DNA from: Lentisphaera marina
GTDB lineage: Bacteria > Verrucomicrobiota > Lentisphaeria > Lentisphaerales > Lentisphaeraceae
DNA length: 64,000 bases
Assembly: GCF_028745505.1 (NCBI RefSeq)
Contig: NZ_JAQZZL010000002.1
Location: 558,001-622,000, forward strand
Direction of reading: 5' to 3'
Shown here: positions 26,240 through 34,731 of the stretch, piece by piece
Numbering within the stretch: position 1 is the first letter of the stretch
How the letters are laid out: every line of letters starts with the position of its first letter
The notes under the pieces: generated by a model
Seen by the model: the letters and a program-made list of their open reading frames with translations, nothing else
Databases searched by the model: none
What the model was told of the DNA's origin: nothing
Translations under genes and position numbers: made by a program

Positions 26240-27033
26240 TGAAGATTATACATTTTTCGGATATACATGAGGGGGCTTTTCCAGCTCCCTCATCTTTTTT
26301 TAGCAAACGTCTATTCGGGGGGAGTAATTATGTGTTTCGCCGTAAAAAGACAGTTGACTGGAATCGTCTAGATTTATTGACTGCTTTTGTTAAGCAAGAA
26401 AAATTTGATTATGTCATTATTTCGGGTGACTTCACTTCGACTGGTTCAGCTAGAGAATTTGAGATGGTGAAAAAACGTCTTCAGGACTTGCATGATATTG
26501 AAGGTGTGAAAATTTTGGCGGTGCCAGGCAATCACGACAATTACATAGATTGTCAAAAATCATCCTCGGCAATGAAAGACTTTATTTCATGGCTCACAAA
26601 AGGTGCGGTAAATAATTTTCCTTTGCGCATAGAGGATGGCAATGTCGTTTTTTACTTAAGTAATCATGCAGTACCTAGACCTATTCAGCTGTCAAGTGGA
26701 TATTTCGATCCCGAAACGCATGAAAAACTACTTGAATGGACTGAGCAAGATAAGCAGAAAATTAAGATTGCCATTGGTCATTACCCGCTTCTAAATGCCG
26801 AGGGTGAATCTTTGCCAGAACATAAGCTTCTTGTTGATGGAGAGAAAGTCCATGAGCTATTGCAAAGTGGGGCGATTGACATAAATTTGTGCGGACATAT
26901 TCATCAAGCTTTTTTACGGGAAGAAATAAGTGGATCCAGAGAGATTTGTGCAGGTTCTTTAACGATGGGTAGAAAAGCAAATATATTAGAAATTGACGGC
27001 GAAAAGATAGAGCAGACATGGAAGATTTTTTAG
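26239..27033 (+). CDS. Metallophosphoesterase of the 3',5'-cyclic nucleotide phosphodiesterase type
   Basis: A 264-residue calcineurin-like phosphoesterase starting MKIIHFSDIHEG. Motifs in order are FSDIH, VIISGDFTS, VPGNHDNY, GHYPLLN and CGHIHQAF. The pattern resembles the CpdA/Icc group, but the real substrate could differ. The start is the ATG that overlaps the kinase stop (TGATG at 26237-26241). A frame open further upstream runs into the kinase membrane helix and is not supported. It overlaps the trpE start by 16 bases, giving a coupled kinase-phosphoesterase-trpE arrangement. Confidence 0.87.
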   Translation: MKIIHFSDIHEGAFPAPSSFFSKRLFGGSNYVFRRKKTVDWNRLDLLTAFVKQEKFDYVIISGDFTSTGSAREFEMVKKRLQDLHDIEGVKILAVPGNHDNYIDCQKSSSAMKDFISWLTKGAVNNFPLRIEDGNVVFYLSNHAVPRPIQLSSGYFDPETHEKLLEWTEQDKQKIKIAIGHYPLLNAEGESLPEHKLLVDGEKVHELLQSGAIDINLCGHIHQAFLREEISGSREICAGSLTMGRKANILEIDGEKIEQTWKIF

Positions 27034-28562
27034 AAGAAAGCCTTTTAGCAAATATTCATCCTACGAAGGATGAACTACAGGATTTAGCAAAGCAGGGAAG
27101 TTTGATTCCCGTATACACAGAATTACTTGCTGATTTAGAAACGCCTATATCGGCATTCAGTAAAATTGCCTACGACAAGTCTGGTAAGAAAAAGCCTTAT
27201 GCCTTTCTATTGGAGAGTGCTGACGGTGGTGAAAGCATCGGCCGTTACTCATTTATGGGGGTTGATCCCATTGCTCTTATTAGTCGTAGTGGTGATTTGA
27301 TTGAGTTGACTGGTGAAAAAGAAGAGCGTATTGAAACAAAGAAAGATACTTTTCAGTTTTTAGAAGATTACCTCAAGCGATACGATCAGGTGCAATTAGA
27401 AGGCTTGGCGCCATTTAGTGGCGGTGCCGTTGGCTATGCATCTTATGAGACAATTCAAGAAATTGAGCCTCGTGTTAATTGTAAAGATAAGGCTGAATTC
27501 GGAACGCCAGATGCTTTGTTTGGTATTTACGAAACTATTGTTTCTTTTGATCGCTTAAAGCAAAGAATTCAAGTGATAAGTCATGTCGATTTACGCAAAG
27601 ATGATTTGCGAGATGGCTACCAAAAAGCTTTAAAAAATATTGCTCAAATCGTAGATAAACTCGGGCAAGAACGCATCGTGAGGCCTCTAGCCTTGAACCT
27701 CTCTACAGAGCCCCTCGAAGCTAGTTCAAATATGACCCGTGCAGACTTTTGTGATAAAGTACTAAAAGCCAAAGAATATATTCGCTCCGGAGATGTTATT
27801 CAGGTGGTGCTTTCACAGCGCTTTGAGGCGGATGTGGACCCTGAGCCTCTCGATTTGATGAGAACACTACGCATGATTAACCCTTCTCCTTATATGTTTT
27901 GTTTGCATTTAGGCGATGATTTCTCACTAGTGGGAGCTAGTCCAGAAGTTCACGCAAAAGCCCAAGATGGCTTAGTGACTGTACGTCCCATTGCAGGGAC
28001 GCGTAAACGTGGAGCTAATAAAGCAGAAGATGATGCTTTGTCTGCAGATCTACTGGCTGATCCTAAAGAACGAGCCGAACACATTATGTTAGTCGACTTA
28101 GCTCGAAATGACGTAGGTAGAATAGTTGAGACGGGGTCGGTAGATATTTCTCAATTAATGATCATTGAAAAGTATAGTCACGTTTTACATATTGTTTCCG
28201 AAGTTCAGGGTGAACTACAAAAAGACTTTGGACCTGGTTCGGTTATGAGTTCCACTTTCCCGGCTGGAACAGTGAGTGGAGCACCCAAGATCCGTGCGAT
28301 GGAAATTATTGCCGAATTAGAGCCTGATCGTCGTGGTGCTTATGCTGGTGCAGTAACATATTTCTCTTTTAATGGCAATGTGGATTCTTGTATTGCCATA
28401 CGGACTGCGGTTTTGAAAGCAGGTAAAGTTTATGTTCAAGCAGGTGCGGGAGTTGTGGCAGACTCGGATCCCGACTTTGAATACGAAGAAACTCGCAATA
28501 AAGCTCGAGCAATGCTTGTCGCGTTGAATACTGCGAGTAAAATGAGTGCAGAGAAAAAATAA
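27018..28562 (+). CDS. trpE: Anthranilate synthase component I TrpE
   Basis: A 514-residue enzyme that, with a glutamine amidotransferase subunit, converts chorismate to anthranilate, the first step of tryptophan synthesis. The N-terminal domain shows the feedback-site-like LLES and YSFMGVDP. The catalytic domain has IQVVLSQRFE, PIAGTRKRG, LVDLARNDVGR, FPAGTVSGAPKIRAMEI and YAGAVTYFSFNG. Length fits TrpE rather than the shorter PabB-like enzymes. No trpG or other trp genes are adjacent. It overlaps the upstream phosphoesterase by 16 bases and precedes ilvE by 11 bases. Confidence 0.94.
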   Translation: MEDFLEESLLANIHPTKDELQDLAKQGSLIPVYTELLADLETPISAFSKIAYDKSGKKKPYAFLLESADGGESIGRYSFMGVDPIALISRSGDLIELTGEKEERIETKKDTFQFLEDYLKRYDQVQLEGLAPFSGGAVGYASYETIQEIEPRVNCKDKAEFGTPDALFGIYETIVSFDRLKQRIQVISHVDLRKDDLRDGYQKALKNIAQIVDKLGQERIVRPLALNLSTEPLEASSNMTRADFCDKVLKAKEYIRSGDVIQVVLSQRFEADVDPEPLDLMRTLRMINPSPYMFCLHLGDDFSLVGASPEVHAKAQDGLVTVRPIAGTRKRGANKAEDDALSADLLADPKERAEHIMLVDLARNDVGRIVETGSVDISQLMIIEKYSHVLHIVSEVQGELQKDFGPGSVMSSTFPAGTVSGAPKIRAMEIIAELEPDRRGAYAGAVTYFSFNGNVDSCIAIRTAVLKAGKVYVQAGAGVVADSDPDFEYEETRNKARAMLVALNTASKMSAEKK

Positions 28563-28573
28563 CAGGATATACA

Positions 28574-29587
28574 ATGAGCACCATCGATTGGAACAATCTC
28601 AAATTTTCATACTTTCAGACGAAATGTTACGTTCAATATACTTTTAAAGATGGCCAATGGTCAGATTGTCAATATGTAGAAGAACCCTATCTCAAAATGC
28701 ATGTAGCGGCCACATGTCTTCATTATGGTCAGGCAGCATTTGAAGGACTTAAAGCTTATCGTGGTGAAGATGGTCAAGTAAGGGTTTTTCGTCCAGAAGA
28801 AAATGCTAAACGTCTTCAGCGTTCTGCAGAACGTTTGTGTATGGAGCCAGTTCCTACTGAGATCTTTCTTGATGCGGTAGACAAGGTTCTTCAATCAAAT
28901 ATTGATTTCTTACCTCCCTACGGTCATGGTGCTTCAATGTACATGCGTCCTTTATTGATCGGGACAGGGCCTCGCATGGGTGTTCAGCCTTCTGATGAGT
29001 ACACTTTTATTTTATTGGTTGTTCCCGTGGGTTCTTATTACAAGGGTGGCTTGCAGTCTGTTCCCGCTTTAGTGATGGAAGATTTTGATCGTGCGGCTCC
29101 CATGGGAACTGGCAATGTGAAAGCTGCTGGTAACTATGCGACGGCGATGTTGCCTGGTATTATGGCGAGTGATCAAGGCTATCCTATAAATCTTTACTTA
29201 GATGCAAAAGAACATAAATACATCGATGAATTTGGGACTTCAAATTTTATTGGAATTAAAGACAATTCTTACGTGACTCCTAGTTCATCTGCCGTTTTAC
29301 CAAGTATTACTAATATGTCGCTTATGACCCTAGCGGAAGAGATGGGAATGGCTGTTGAAAAACGCAATGTAGATTTTGATGAGATTACTGACTTTGATGG
29401 GATTGCGGCCTGTGGTACAGCTGTGGTGGTAACGCCTATTAGCCATATCGATAAAGCAGGTGTGACTTATAAGCCTGCGAAAGAAGGGATTCACCCTCGC
29501 TTTCAAGAACTTTATGCACGTATGCAAGAGATTCAATTAGGTCAATACGAAGATAAATATAACTGGTGTCACATTGTCTCTACCTGA
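28574..29587 (+). CDS. ilvE: Branched-chain amino acid aminotransferase IlvE
   Basis: A 337-residue class IV aminotransferase using pyridoxal phosphate for the last step of leucine, isoleucine and valine synthesis. Family marks are LHYGQAAFEGLKAYRG near residue 55, the lysine in GTGNVKAAGNYA expected to bind the cofactor, and EFGTSNFIGI. Length is that of the roughly 340-residue BCAT group (BCAT-II-like), longer than E. coli IlvE. It follows trpE closely in the same unit. Confidence 0.93.
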   Translation: MSTIDWNNLKFSYFQTKCYVQYTFKDGQWSDCQYVEEPYLKMHVAATCLHYGQAAFEGLKAYRGEDGQVRVFRPEENAKRLQRSAERLCMEPVPTEIFLDAVDKVLQSNIDFLPPYGHGASMYMRPLLIGTGPRMGVQPSDEYTFILLVVPVGSYYKGGLQSVPALVMEDFDRAAPMGTGNVKAAGNYATAMLPGIMASDQGYPINLYLDAKEHKYIDEFGTSNFIGIKDNSYVTPSSSAVLPSITNMSLMTLAEEMGMAVEKRNVDFDEITDFDGIAACGTAVVVTPISHIDKAGVTYKPAKEGIHPRFQELYARMQEIQLGQYEDKYNWCHIVST

Positions 29588-30362
29588 AGAAGCAATTCAG
29601 GGTGATTCTTATAAAACTGAAGGATCATCTCGCAAACTTATGGATAAGATCCTTAGGCTTGGGAATCTATATTTTTATAGCAAAGCTTTTAAGCCTATTA
29701 ACGATTTCTCGAAAATTTGCCAAGCAGGGAAGTATGATTTTGCGGAGCTCGCAAAGCATTGCCAACGCGTACTGAAGGCAGTGGAAGATTGCGGAGGTCG
29801 TGTAGAAATTGATGGCCTTGATAACTTGGCGAATGAGCCTCGAGTATATGTGGCTAATCACATGAGTTCATTGGAAACAGTGACTTTGGCCTATGTTATG
29901 CAAAAAGCAGGCCCCTCAATTTTTGTTATTAAAGAAAGCTTAATGACTTATCCAGTTTTTGGTCATATCATGCAGGGTATGAGCTGTATTCCGATGACGA
30001 GAAATAATCCCATTCAAGACCTTAAAACTCTTTTGAAGCAAGGTGGGGAGATGCTGAAAAATGGAACGAGTGTCATTATCTTCCCGCAGAAGACGCGTGG
30101 AGTGGAATTCATCCCCGATGAATTTAATAGCATAGGCTGCAAACTTGCTCGCCGTGCAGGAGTGAAGATTCAGCCGTTTGCATTGGATACTAGTTTCTGG
30201 GGACGAGGAAAAATTGTTTCAGACTACGGTCCCATTACTAGATCTTCTACAGTTCGTTTTAGCTTTGGAGAAGGCATGGATATTGATTCGAAGAATCAAA
30301 AAGAAGTTCATGAGAACTGTGTCGAGTTTATCGAGAATAAACTCAATCAGTGGAAAAGCTGA
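29574..30362 (+). CDS. PlsC-like lysophospholipid acyltransferase with altered motif
   Basis: A 262-residue 1-acylglycerol-3-phosphate acyltransferase-like protein. Block I, normally NHX4D, reads NHMSSLE (H96 to E101), with Glu for the usual Asp. Block III, normally FPEGTRS, reads FPQKTRG. Block II-like FVIKESLMTYPVFGHIMQGM and the product-side AVKIQPFALDT-like segment (AGVKIQPFALD) are present. The fold is convincing but activity may be changed. The start is uncertain: TTG at 29574 overlaps ilvE by 14 bases, while ATG at 29640 would give a shorter protein. It meets the HPr gene tail to tail with no gap. Confidence 0.8.
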   Translation: MSLPEEAIQGDSYKTEGSSRKLMDKILRLGNLYFYSKAFKPINDFSKICQAGKYDFAELAKHCQRVLKAVEDCGGRVEIDGLDNLANEPRVYVANHMSSLETVTLAYVMQKAGPSIFVIKESLMTYPVFGHIMQGMSCIPMTRNNPIQDLKTLLKQGGEMLKNGTSVIIFPQKTRGVEFIPDEFNSIGCKLARRAGVKIQPFALDTSFWGRGKIVSDYGPITRSSTVRFSFGEGMDIDSKNQKEVHENCVEFIENKLNQWKS

Positions 30363-30635
30363 TTATTTATCTGGGTAATCGTATATTTCTTCAAATAATT
30401 CAACGATTTTCTGAGCCGCCGCTTCTTCGTCTGGCCCATCAGCTGAAATACTTACCGTAGCTCCTTGGGGAAGACCAAGAGAGATTAATTCTAGTATATT
30501 ATTAAGACTAGCGCTCTCACCATTAGCTTCAACCGTGATGCTAGCTTCAAATGACTTGGCGCCTTTTACGATCGCTGAGCTAGGTCGGCAGTGGATACCG
30601 TGAATATTATTGACTATGGCATTTGTAGTGTACAT
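30363..30635 (-). CDS. HPr-family phosphocarrier protein
   Basis: A 90-residue phosphocarrier of the phosphotransferase type. The phosphorylation site is His15 in GIHCRPSS, with Cys in place of the usual Ala/Thr before Arg17. The second helix region SASLNNILELISLG aligns with SASAKSLFKLQTLG of E. coli HPr and puts Asn where Ser46 would be. It keeps the LPQGATVSISADGPDEEAA block. No enzyme I or EII gene is near, so a sugar-uptake or regulatory role cannot be told. No HPr-kinase regulation is expected without Ser46. Confidence 0.88.
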   Translation of the reverse strand: MYTTNAIVNNIHGIHCRPSSAIVKGAKSFEASITVEANGESASLNNILELISLGLPQGATVSISADGPDEEAAAQKIVELFEEIYDYPDK

Positions 30636-30654
30636 ATTTGTATATCTCTGTTTG

Positions 30655-30676
30655 GGCTTTTTTTCAATAAAAAGCC
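30655..30676 (-). terminator. Hairpin downstream of rex, possible terminator
   Basis: GGCTTTTTTT, a four-base loop and AAAAAGCC form an A/T-rich stem between the rex stop and the HPr start, both on this strand. There is no separate U run, so it is a weak terminator candidate. Confidence 0.4.
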
Positions 30677-30698
30677 TTAGGGTACATTTACAAGTGAT

Positions 30699-31334
30699 TT
30701 ACAAAGAGCACTTATAGGAAAGTTGCATAAAAGAACAAATGATTTGTTCGTAGTGTACAGAGACGTTCTCAGGGACTTTGAGGCGTATGCGAGAGTAATT
30801 TAAGATACCTTTGACACCTGCATGGATAATTTGATCGCAAGTTTTTTGTGCACGAGCTGCGGGCACGCAGAGTGCCGCCATGGTGATATTTTGTTCTTTA
30901 ATTATATCCATCATTTTATCTGAGTCGAAAACTTTTACGCCGCCAACTTCTTGGCCAATCACGCTCGGGTCAACATCAAAGGTTGCCGTGAGCTTCATGC
31001 CATAACGATCAAAAGGTACATGGGCAGTTATGGCGCGACCTAAGTTGCCCATGCCAATGATGCAAAGTCTTGTTTCGTTCTGAAGGTTGAGGGCAATGCG
31101 AATGTCTTTAATTAATTCAGAGCATAAGTAGCCATGGCTCTGGCTACCTTTGTGTTCGATCTGAAAAATGTCGTGGCGAACTTGACTTGAGTTGTTGCCG
31201 TAAACAGTAGCCAAGGCGCGACTCGATACAACTTCTTGTTCTTGAACAATAAATTGCTCAAGGATCAAAAGGTATTCACTCAGTCTTTGAATGACGGGAG
31301 GTGAGAGTGCGCCACTTGGCTTTTTTTGTGGCAT
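30699..31334 (-). CDS. rex: Redox-sensing transcriptional repressor Rex
   Basis: A 211-residue Rex protein, which represses fermentative or respiratory genes and leaves DNA when the NADH/NAD ratio rises. The N-terminal winged-helix part has ALATVYGNNSSQVRHDIF. The Rossmann domain has CIIGMGNLGRAI (NAD binding) and the dimer region ATFDVDPSVIG. Length and layout are standard. It starts five bases after the stop of the PpiD-like gene, so it is probably transcribed with it. Confidence 0.94.
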   Translation of the reverse strand: MPQKKPSGALSPPVIQRLSEYLLILEQFIVQEQEVVSSRALATVYGNNSSQVRHDIFQIEHKGSQSHGYLCSELIKDIRIALNLQNETRLCIIGMGNLGRAITAHVPFDRYGMKLTATFDVDPSVIGQEVGGVKVFDSDKMMDIIKEQNITMAALCVPAARAQKTCDQIIHAGVKGILNYSRIRLKVPENVSVHYEQIICSFMQLSYKCSL

Positions 31335-31339
31335 TTTTA

Positions 31340-33643
31340 CTACTTGCTAGTGACTGTAACTGAGTCTTGAATAGATTTAAAGACCTCGTTTACTTTTTCG
31401 TAAGCCAAGCGAGATTTTTCAGTTTCCATAAGTGTCTCAAAGCTTTTTTTAACTTTGTCTTCGCTACCAGCTTCAATCTTTTTGATGTATGCCAAAATGC
31501 TGTTGTTACCGCTAGCAGTAATGTAGGCGCTGTCTTTTTCAAGAACTTCATCGCTGAGTAGGCCAGTGAATTGAGCTTTGTTTTCAGGGCTAAGAGTTTG
31601 TTCAGCATCAAAAGAATTTGATTTAAAGAAGACGGCCATATCTTCGGCTTTCTCGAGTTCTAATTTAAGTGCATCGGCTTTAGCTTTGGCAAGGACTTTA
31701 CCTTCGGCATTAGCAACTTGAATAGCGATACTTGATTTAGCATTTTCGAATGAGACATAACTTGAAGGTGTTTCTCTTTCTACTAATAGGTATTGGATAT
31801 CGCCATTTTGCGTAACAGAAGGATCACTTAAAGGGCGAGTTGCAGAGAGAGCTGAAAGCATTTGTCCAACTTGTGCAAAGGCTTCTTGAGAGAATCCGCC
31901 TGGAGGAGTGTAGCCTTGTTGAAGGAGTTGCATAGCGAGCTGCATGTTTTGCTGACTTCCAGATTGTGGAGTAAGAGGTCTTAGTTTACGCTCGGTGAAT
32001 TTTCCTTTTGCAGCTTCCGCAAGGAAGAGGTTGAAGAAGTTTTCATTGGCGCGGTTGCTTGAAATGAATGATTGTAGTTTTTCAGCTGCAAGTCTCGCTT
32101 TAGTGCTAGCTTTTGCATGAGTGATGCTAGAGCTGATAGCTTTGCTAGCTTCTGCATAAGGAGTTTCTGCACGTTTGTCATTAACTATTGTGAATGAGAA
32201 GACAAGCTCTTTAGCGATAATATCAGTTGATTTACCTTTGTTTAAGGCAAAAAGAGCTTTGTTGTTATCGTCTTCTTTTACCCACTCAGTACTAGAGCTT
32301 TTAATGTCAGTATTCTTTTTTAATTCTTCAGCTAAGTTTTTGGCTTGGCTATCAACTAGGACTTTGATCGCTTTTAAAGCAGTTTCTGCAGCAGCAAGTG
32401 ATTTGTCATCTTTAGCAGTAATGGAGTATTCAGTGCTTTTGATTTGAGCAGCTTTGTATTCAGCAATATTTTTATCGTAATCAGCTTTAATTTCTTCCTC
32501 GCTTACAGCGACCTCAGAGTAGAGAGTACTTGGGCTTAAGCTGACAAGGCTGAGTTGAAGGCTGCGTGGAATGAGGAATTGACGTTTGTTGTCTTCGTTA
32601 TTGTAGAAAGCTTGTAGAGGTTCTGGACCAAAGTAAGCTTCAATAACTTGTTCACGTACTTGTGCGAAAGGCAATACGCCACCTTTAGCAGTGAGAACCG
32701 CAACGTAATTGTGCTGGCTTCCTTCGATTACCTGACTAAAAGGTTTTTCTGAGCTAAGCTCAATGATGGCTGTACTGAGAGCAAAGTCATTTTCAATGAG
32801 TTGACCAGCGTTGATGTTTGATACGCGAGTTTTTGGGAGTGTGATGACGTCAAGTTTTTTACTTTTTGCGACAGCCGCAAAATTACTTGCTTTTACTTTA
32901 GCAACTGCTTGTGCAAAAGCTTCAGCAGCAGTTTTACCTTCGGGACTTTTTGCAAAGCGAACAACTTGAGCGGCTAGGGTGTCGTCGAAAGTGAACTTAT
33001 CTTGATTCTCTTTGAAGTAAGTGACTAATTTCTCATCCATGGCTTCAGTAGCAGATAAAGTTTTTGCTTGCAATGTGATGGTGCTGTTTTGCTGTTGGGC
33101 TTTGGCTTTTACTTGAGCTTCATCAACAGTCACACGATCTTCAAAACTTTCGAAGTAGTTGCGACGAGTAAGAATTGTTTTGATTGCTTCATCAAGTTCT
33201 TGACCTCCAACACCAAGACGAGTGCGGACAATTTTGATCATTTCTGGAGTGAGTTTGTTTTCATCAGCAAATTTGCGCATGGCTTCAGTGTCGATTTCTT
33301 TAGCAGTATAAGTGCCTGCTGCGATATCCTTTTGGATCTTTCTGTCGATCGCAGTTTGAGATAAGACGGCTTCGATGTGGGCGCTGTTGCTATTGTTCAG
33401 TTCAATAATGGCTTTACGCTCTAAACTGATGATGATGCTTTCTTTTTCAGCGAGTTGGTCGTAGGCGTCTCTTTCGATAAGGTCACCATCAATGGCTCCC
33501 ACGGCACCCGCTCTTGGTCCGCTGCCTAAATCTGTAATACTTACATCACTTAGGGTGAGAATAAAAGAGAGAGTAAGAAGGCCAAAAACGATCACAAAAA
33601 GATTTTTGTTTTTGGAGAAAGAGTTGTTGAGTGATGAAAACAT
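31340..33643 (-). CDS. PpiD-like membrane-anchored peptidylprolyl isomerase/chaperone
   Basis: A 767-residue protein with a single N-terminal membrane helix (about residues 15-32, LFVIVFGLLTLSFILTL) and a SurA-type N-terminal helical domain. Two parvulin-like regions follow, the second marked near residue 600 by GGFSQEAFAQVGQ. This layout matches PpiD/SurA_N chaperones, which help outer-membrane and secreted proteins fold. Isomerase activity is not assured, as catalytic parvulin residues are not clear by eye. The C-terminus is rich in Lys and Glu. rex follows in the same direction. Confidence 0.8.
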   Translation of the reverse strand: MFSSLNNSFSKNKNLFVIVFGLLTLSFILTLSDVSITDLGSGPRAGAVGAIDGDLIERDAYDQLAEKESIIISLERKAIIELNNSNSAHIEAVLSQTAIDRKIQKDIAAGTYTAKEIDTEAMRKFADENKLTPEMIKIVRTRLGVGGQELDEAIKTILTRRNYFESFEDRVTVDEAQVKAKAQQQNSTITLQAKTLSATEAMDEKLVTYFKENQDKFTFDDTLAAQVVRFAKSPEGKTAAEAFAQAVAKVKASNFAAVAKSKKLDVITLPKTRVSNINAGQLIENDFALSTAIIELSSEKPFSQVIEGSQHNYVAVLTAKGGVLPFAQVREQVIEAYFGPEPLQAFYNNEDNKRQFLIPRSLQLSLVSLSPSTLYSEVAVSEEEIKADYDKNIAEYKAAQIKSTEYSITAKDDKSLAAAETALKAIKVLVDSQAKNLAEELKKNTDIKSSSTEWVKEDDNNKALFALNKGKSTDIIAKELVFSFTIVNDKRAETPYAEASKAISSSITHAKASTKARLAAEKLQSFISSNRANENFFNLFLAEAAKGKFTERKLRPLTPQSGSQQNMQLAMQLLQQGYTPPGGFSQEAFAQVGQMLSALSATRPLSDPSVTQNGDIQYLLVERETPSSYVSFENAKSSIAIQVANAEGKVLAKAKADALKLELEKAEDMAVFFKSNSFDAEQTLSPENKAQFTGLLSDEVLEKDSAYITASGNNSILAYIKKIEAGSEDKVKKSFETLMETEKSRLAYEKVNEVFKSIQDSVTVTSK

Positions 33644-33779
33644 AGAGATCCATTAAAATTGAGGTTAAAACTTGAAAGAGCCTAAGATAAAATCACAATA
33701 AATAGCGTCAAGTAGTATAGGGCGCTATGCACTATAAAAGCCGTTAAAAAACACATATATTTGGCAGGGGGTGAGGGAT

Positions 33780-34676
33780 TCACATCATTGCGCGACGTTG
33801 ACCCATGAAATCATGGATGGCAAGGTCAAAAGGATCGGCAGTATTGATGAAGCAGCAAGTGATCTTACTCTCTTGGCATTGCTCTTTAATTTTACTTATA
33901 AAATCTTGGATGAGTTTTTGATAAACTTGGCGAATTGAGTCCGGATTGGCGACTACTTGTGAATCGGGATTTTCACTATCATTGAAGCGAGAGAGTTCGC
34001 TTTCTTTAAGCTCAATTTCTTCTGGATCAAGAATGTGGAAAAGCATAATATCGTGTTTTCCATAACTCAAAGTTTGGAGGGTTTCTAAAGCTTTATCACT
34101 ATCACCCAAGAGGTCGCTAAAGCAAACGAGTAAACCTTTGTGGCCGAGCATGGAGGCGGCATTGGGCAGTGCTGTACTGAAATCGCTCGCTTTAGATTCT
34201 TCCTGGCTTCCCAATGTGTGGATGATCTGCATGAGTTGTTTTTGACCTGATTTCGGCTTGATGAAATGACGTACATCATCATCAAAGGTAATCAGTCCAG
34301 GGCTATCTTGTTGTTGAGTGAGGATTAGGCTTAAAGCCGCGCACAGGCAAGTGGCATATTCGAGTTTGCTCAAGGCGTGGCTTTTGTAGTTCATTGATTC
34401 TGAGATATCGACTAGAAAAGTGCATTCAATATTGGTTTCAGCTTCGAACTTTTTGATGTGGTACTTGTCAGATCGTGCATAGACTTTCCAATCAATATCT
34501 TTGATGGGGTCGCCTTTTATATAGGGGCGATGCTGACTGAACTGTGTTGAAAAACCATGTTGTGCAGAGCGGTGACGTCCAGTTAAGTAGGCTTCGGCAA
34601 TACAGCGAGCCTGCAAATCTAGGCGTTCAACGGCATTGACGACTTCGGGGTTGAGGTATTGGCTTAAATCGGACAT
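33780..34676 (-). CDS. DUF58 domain protein (MoxR-associated von Willebrand-like)
   Basis: A 298-residue DUF58 protein. Typical motifs are GRHRSAQHGFSTQFSQHRPY, cited as GRHRSAQHGFS and QFSQHRPYIKGDPIKDIDW, then the metal-site-like CTFLVDISESM, a MIDAS-type DxSxS. DUF58 proteins usually work with a MoxR-type ATPase in a putative chaperone or envelope function, but no moxR is adjacent here. The start has a typical DUF58 opening (LNPEVVNAVERLDLQAR). Confidence 0.9.
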   Translation of the reverse strand: MSDLSQYLNPEVVNAVERLDLQARCIAEAYLTGRHRSAQHGFSTQFSQHRPYIKGDPIKDIDWKVYARSDKYHIKKFEAETNIECTFLVDISESMNYKSHALSKLEYATCLCAALSLILTQQQDSPGLITFDDDVRHFIKPKSGQKQLMQIIHTLGSQEESKASDFSTALPNAASMLGHKGLLVCFSDLLGDSDKALETLQTLSYGKHDIMLFHILDPEEIELKESELSRFNDSENPDSQVVANPDSIRQVYQKLIQDFISKIKEQCQESKITCCFINTADPFDLAIHDFMGQRRAMM

Positions 34677-34731
34677 GGCTTAATCTAGTGCCAGTCAATT
34701 TTATTGAAACGTGAAACCTAAAAGCTGAAAG

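Noticed and set aside
30601..30700. Possible small RNA or riboswitch between rex and the HPr gene
   Set aside because: Only a simple A/T-rich hairpin is seen, and it is better explained as a weak terminator.
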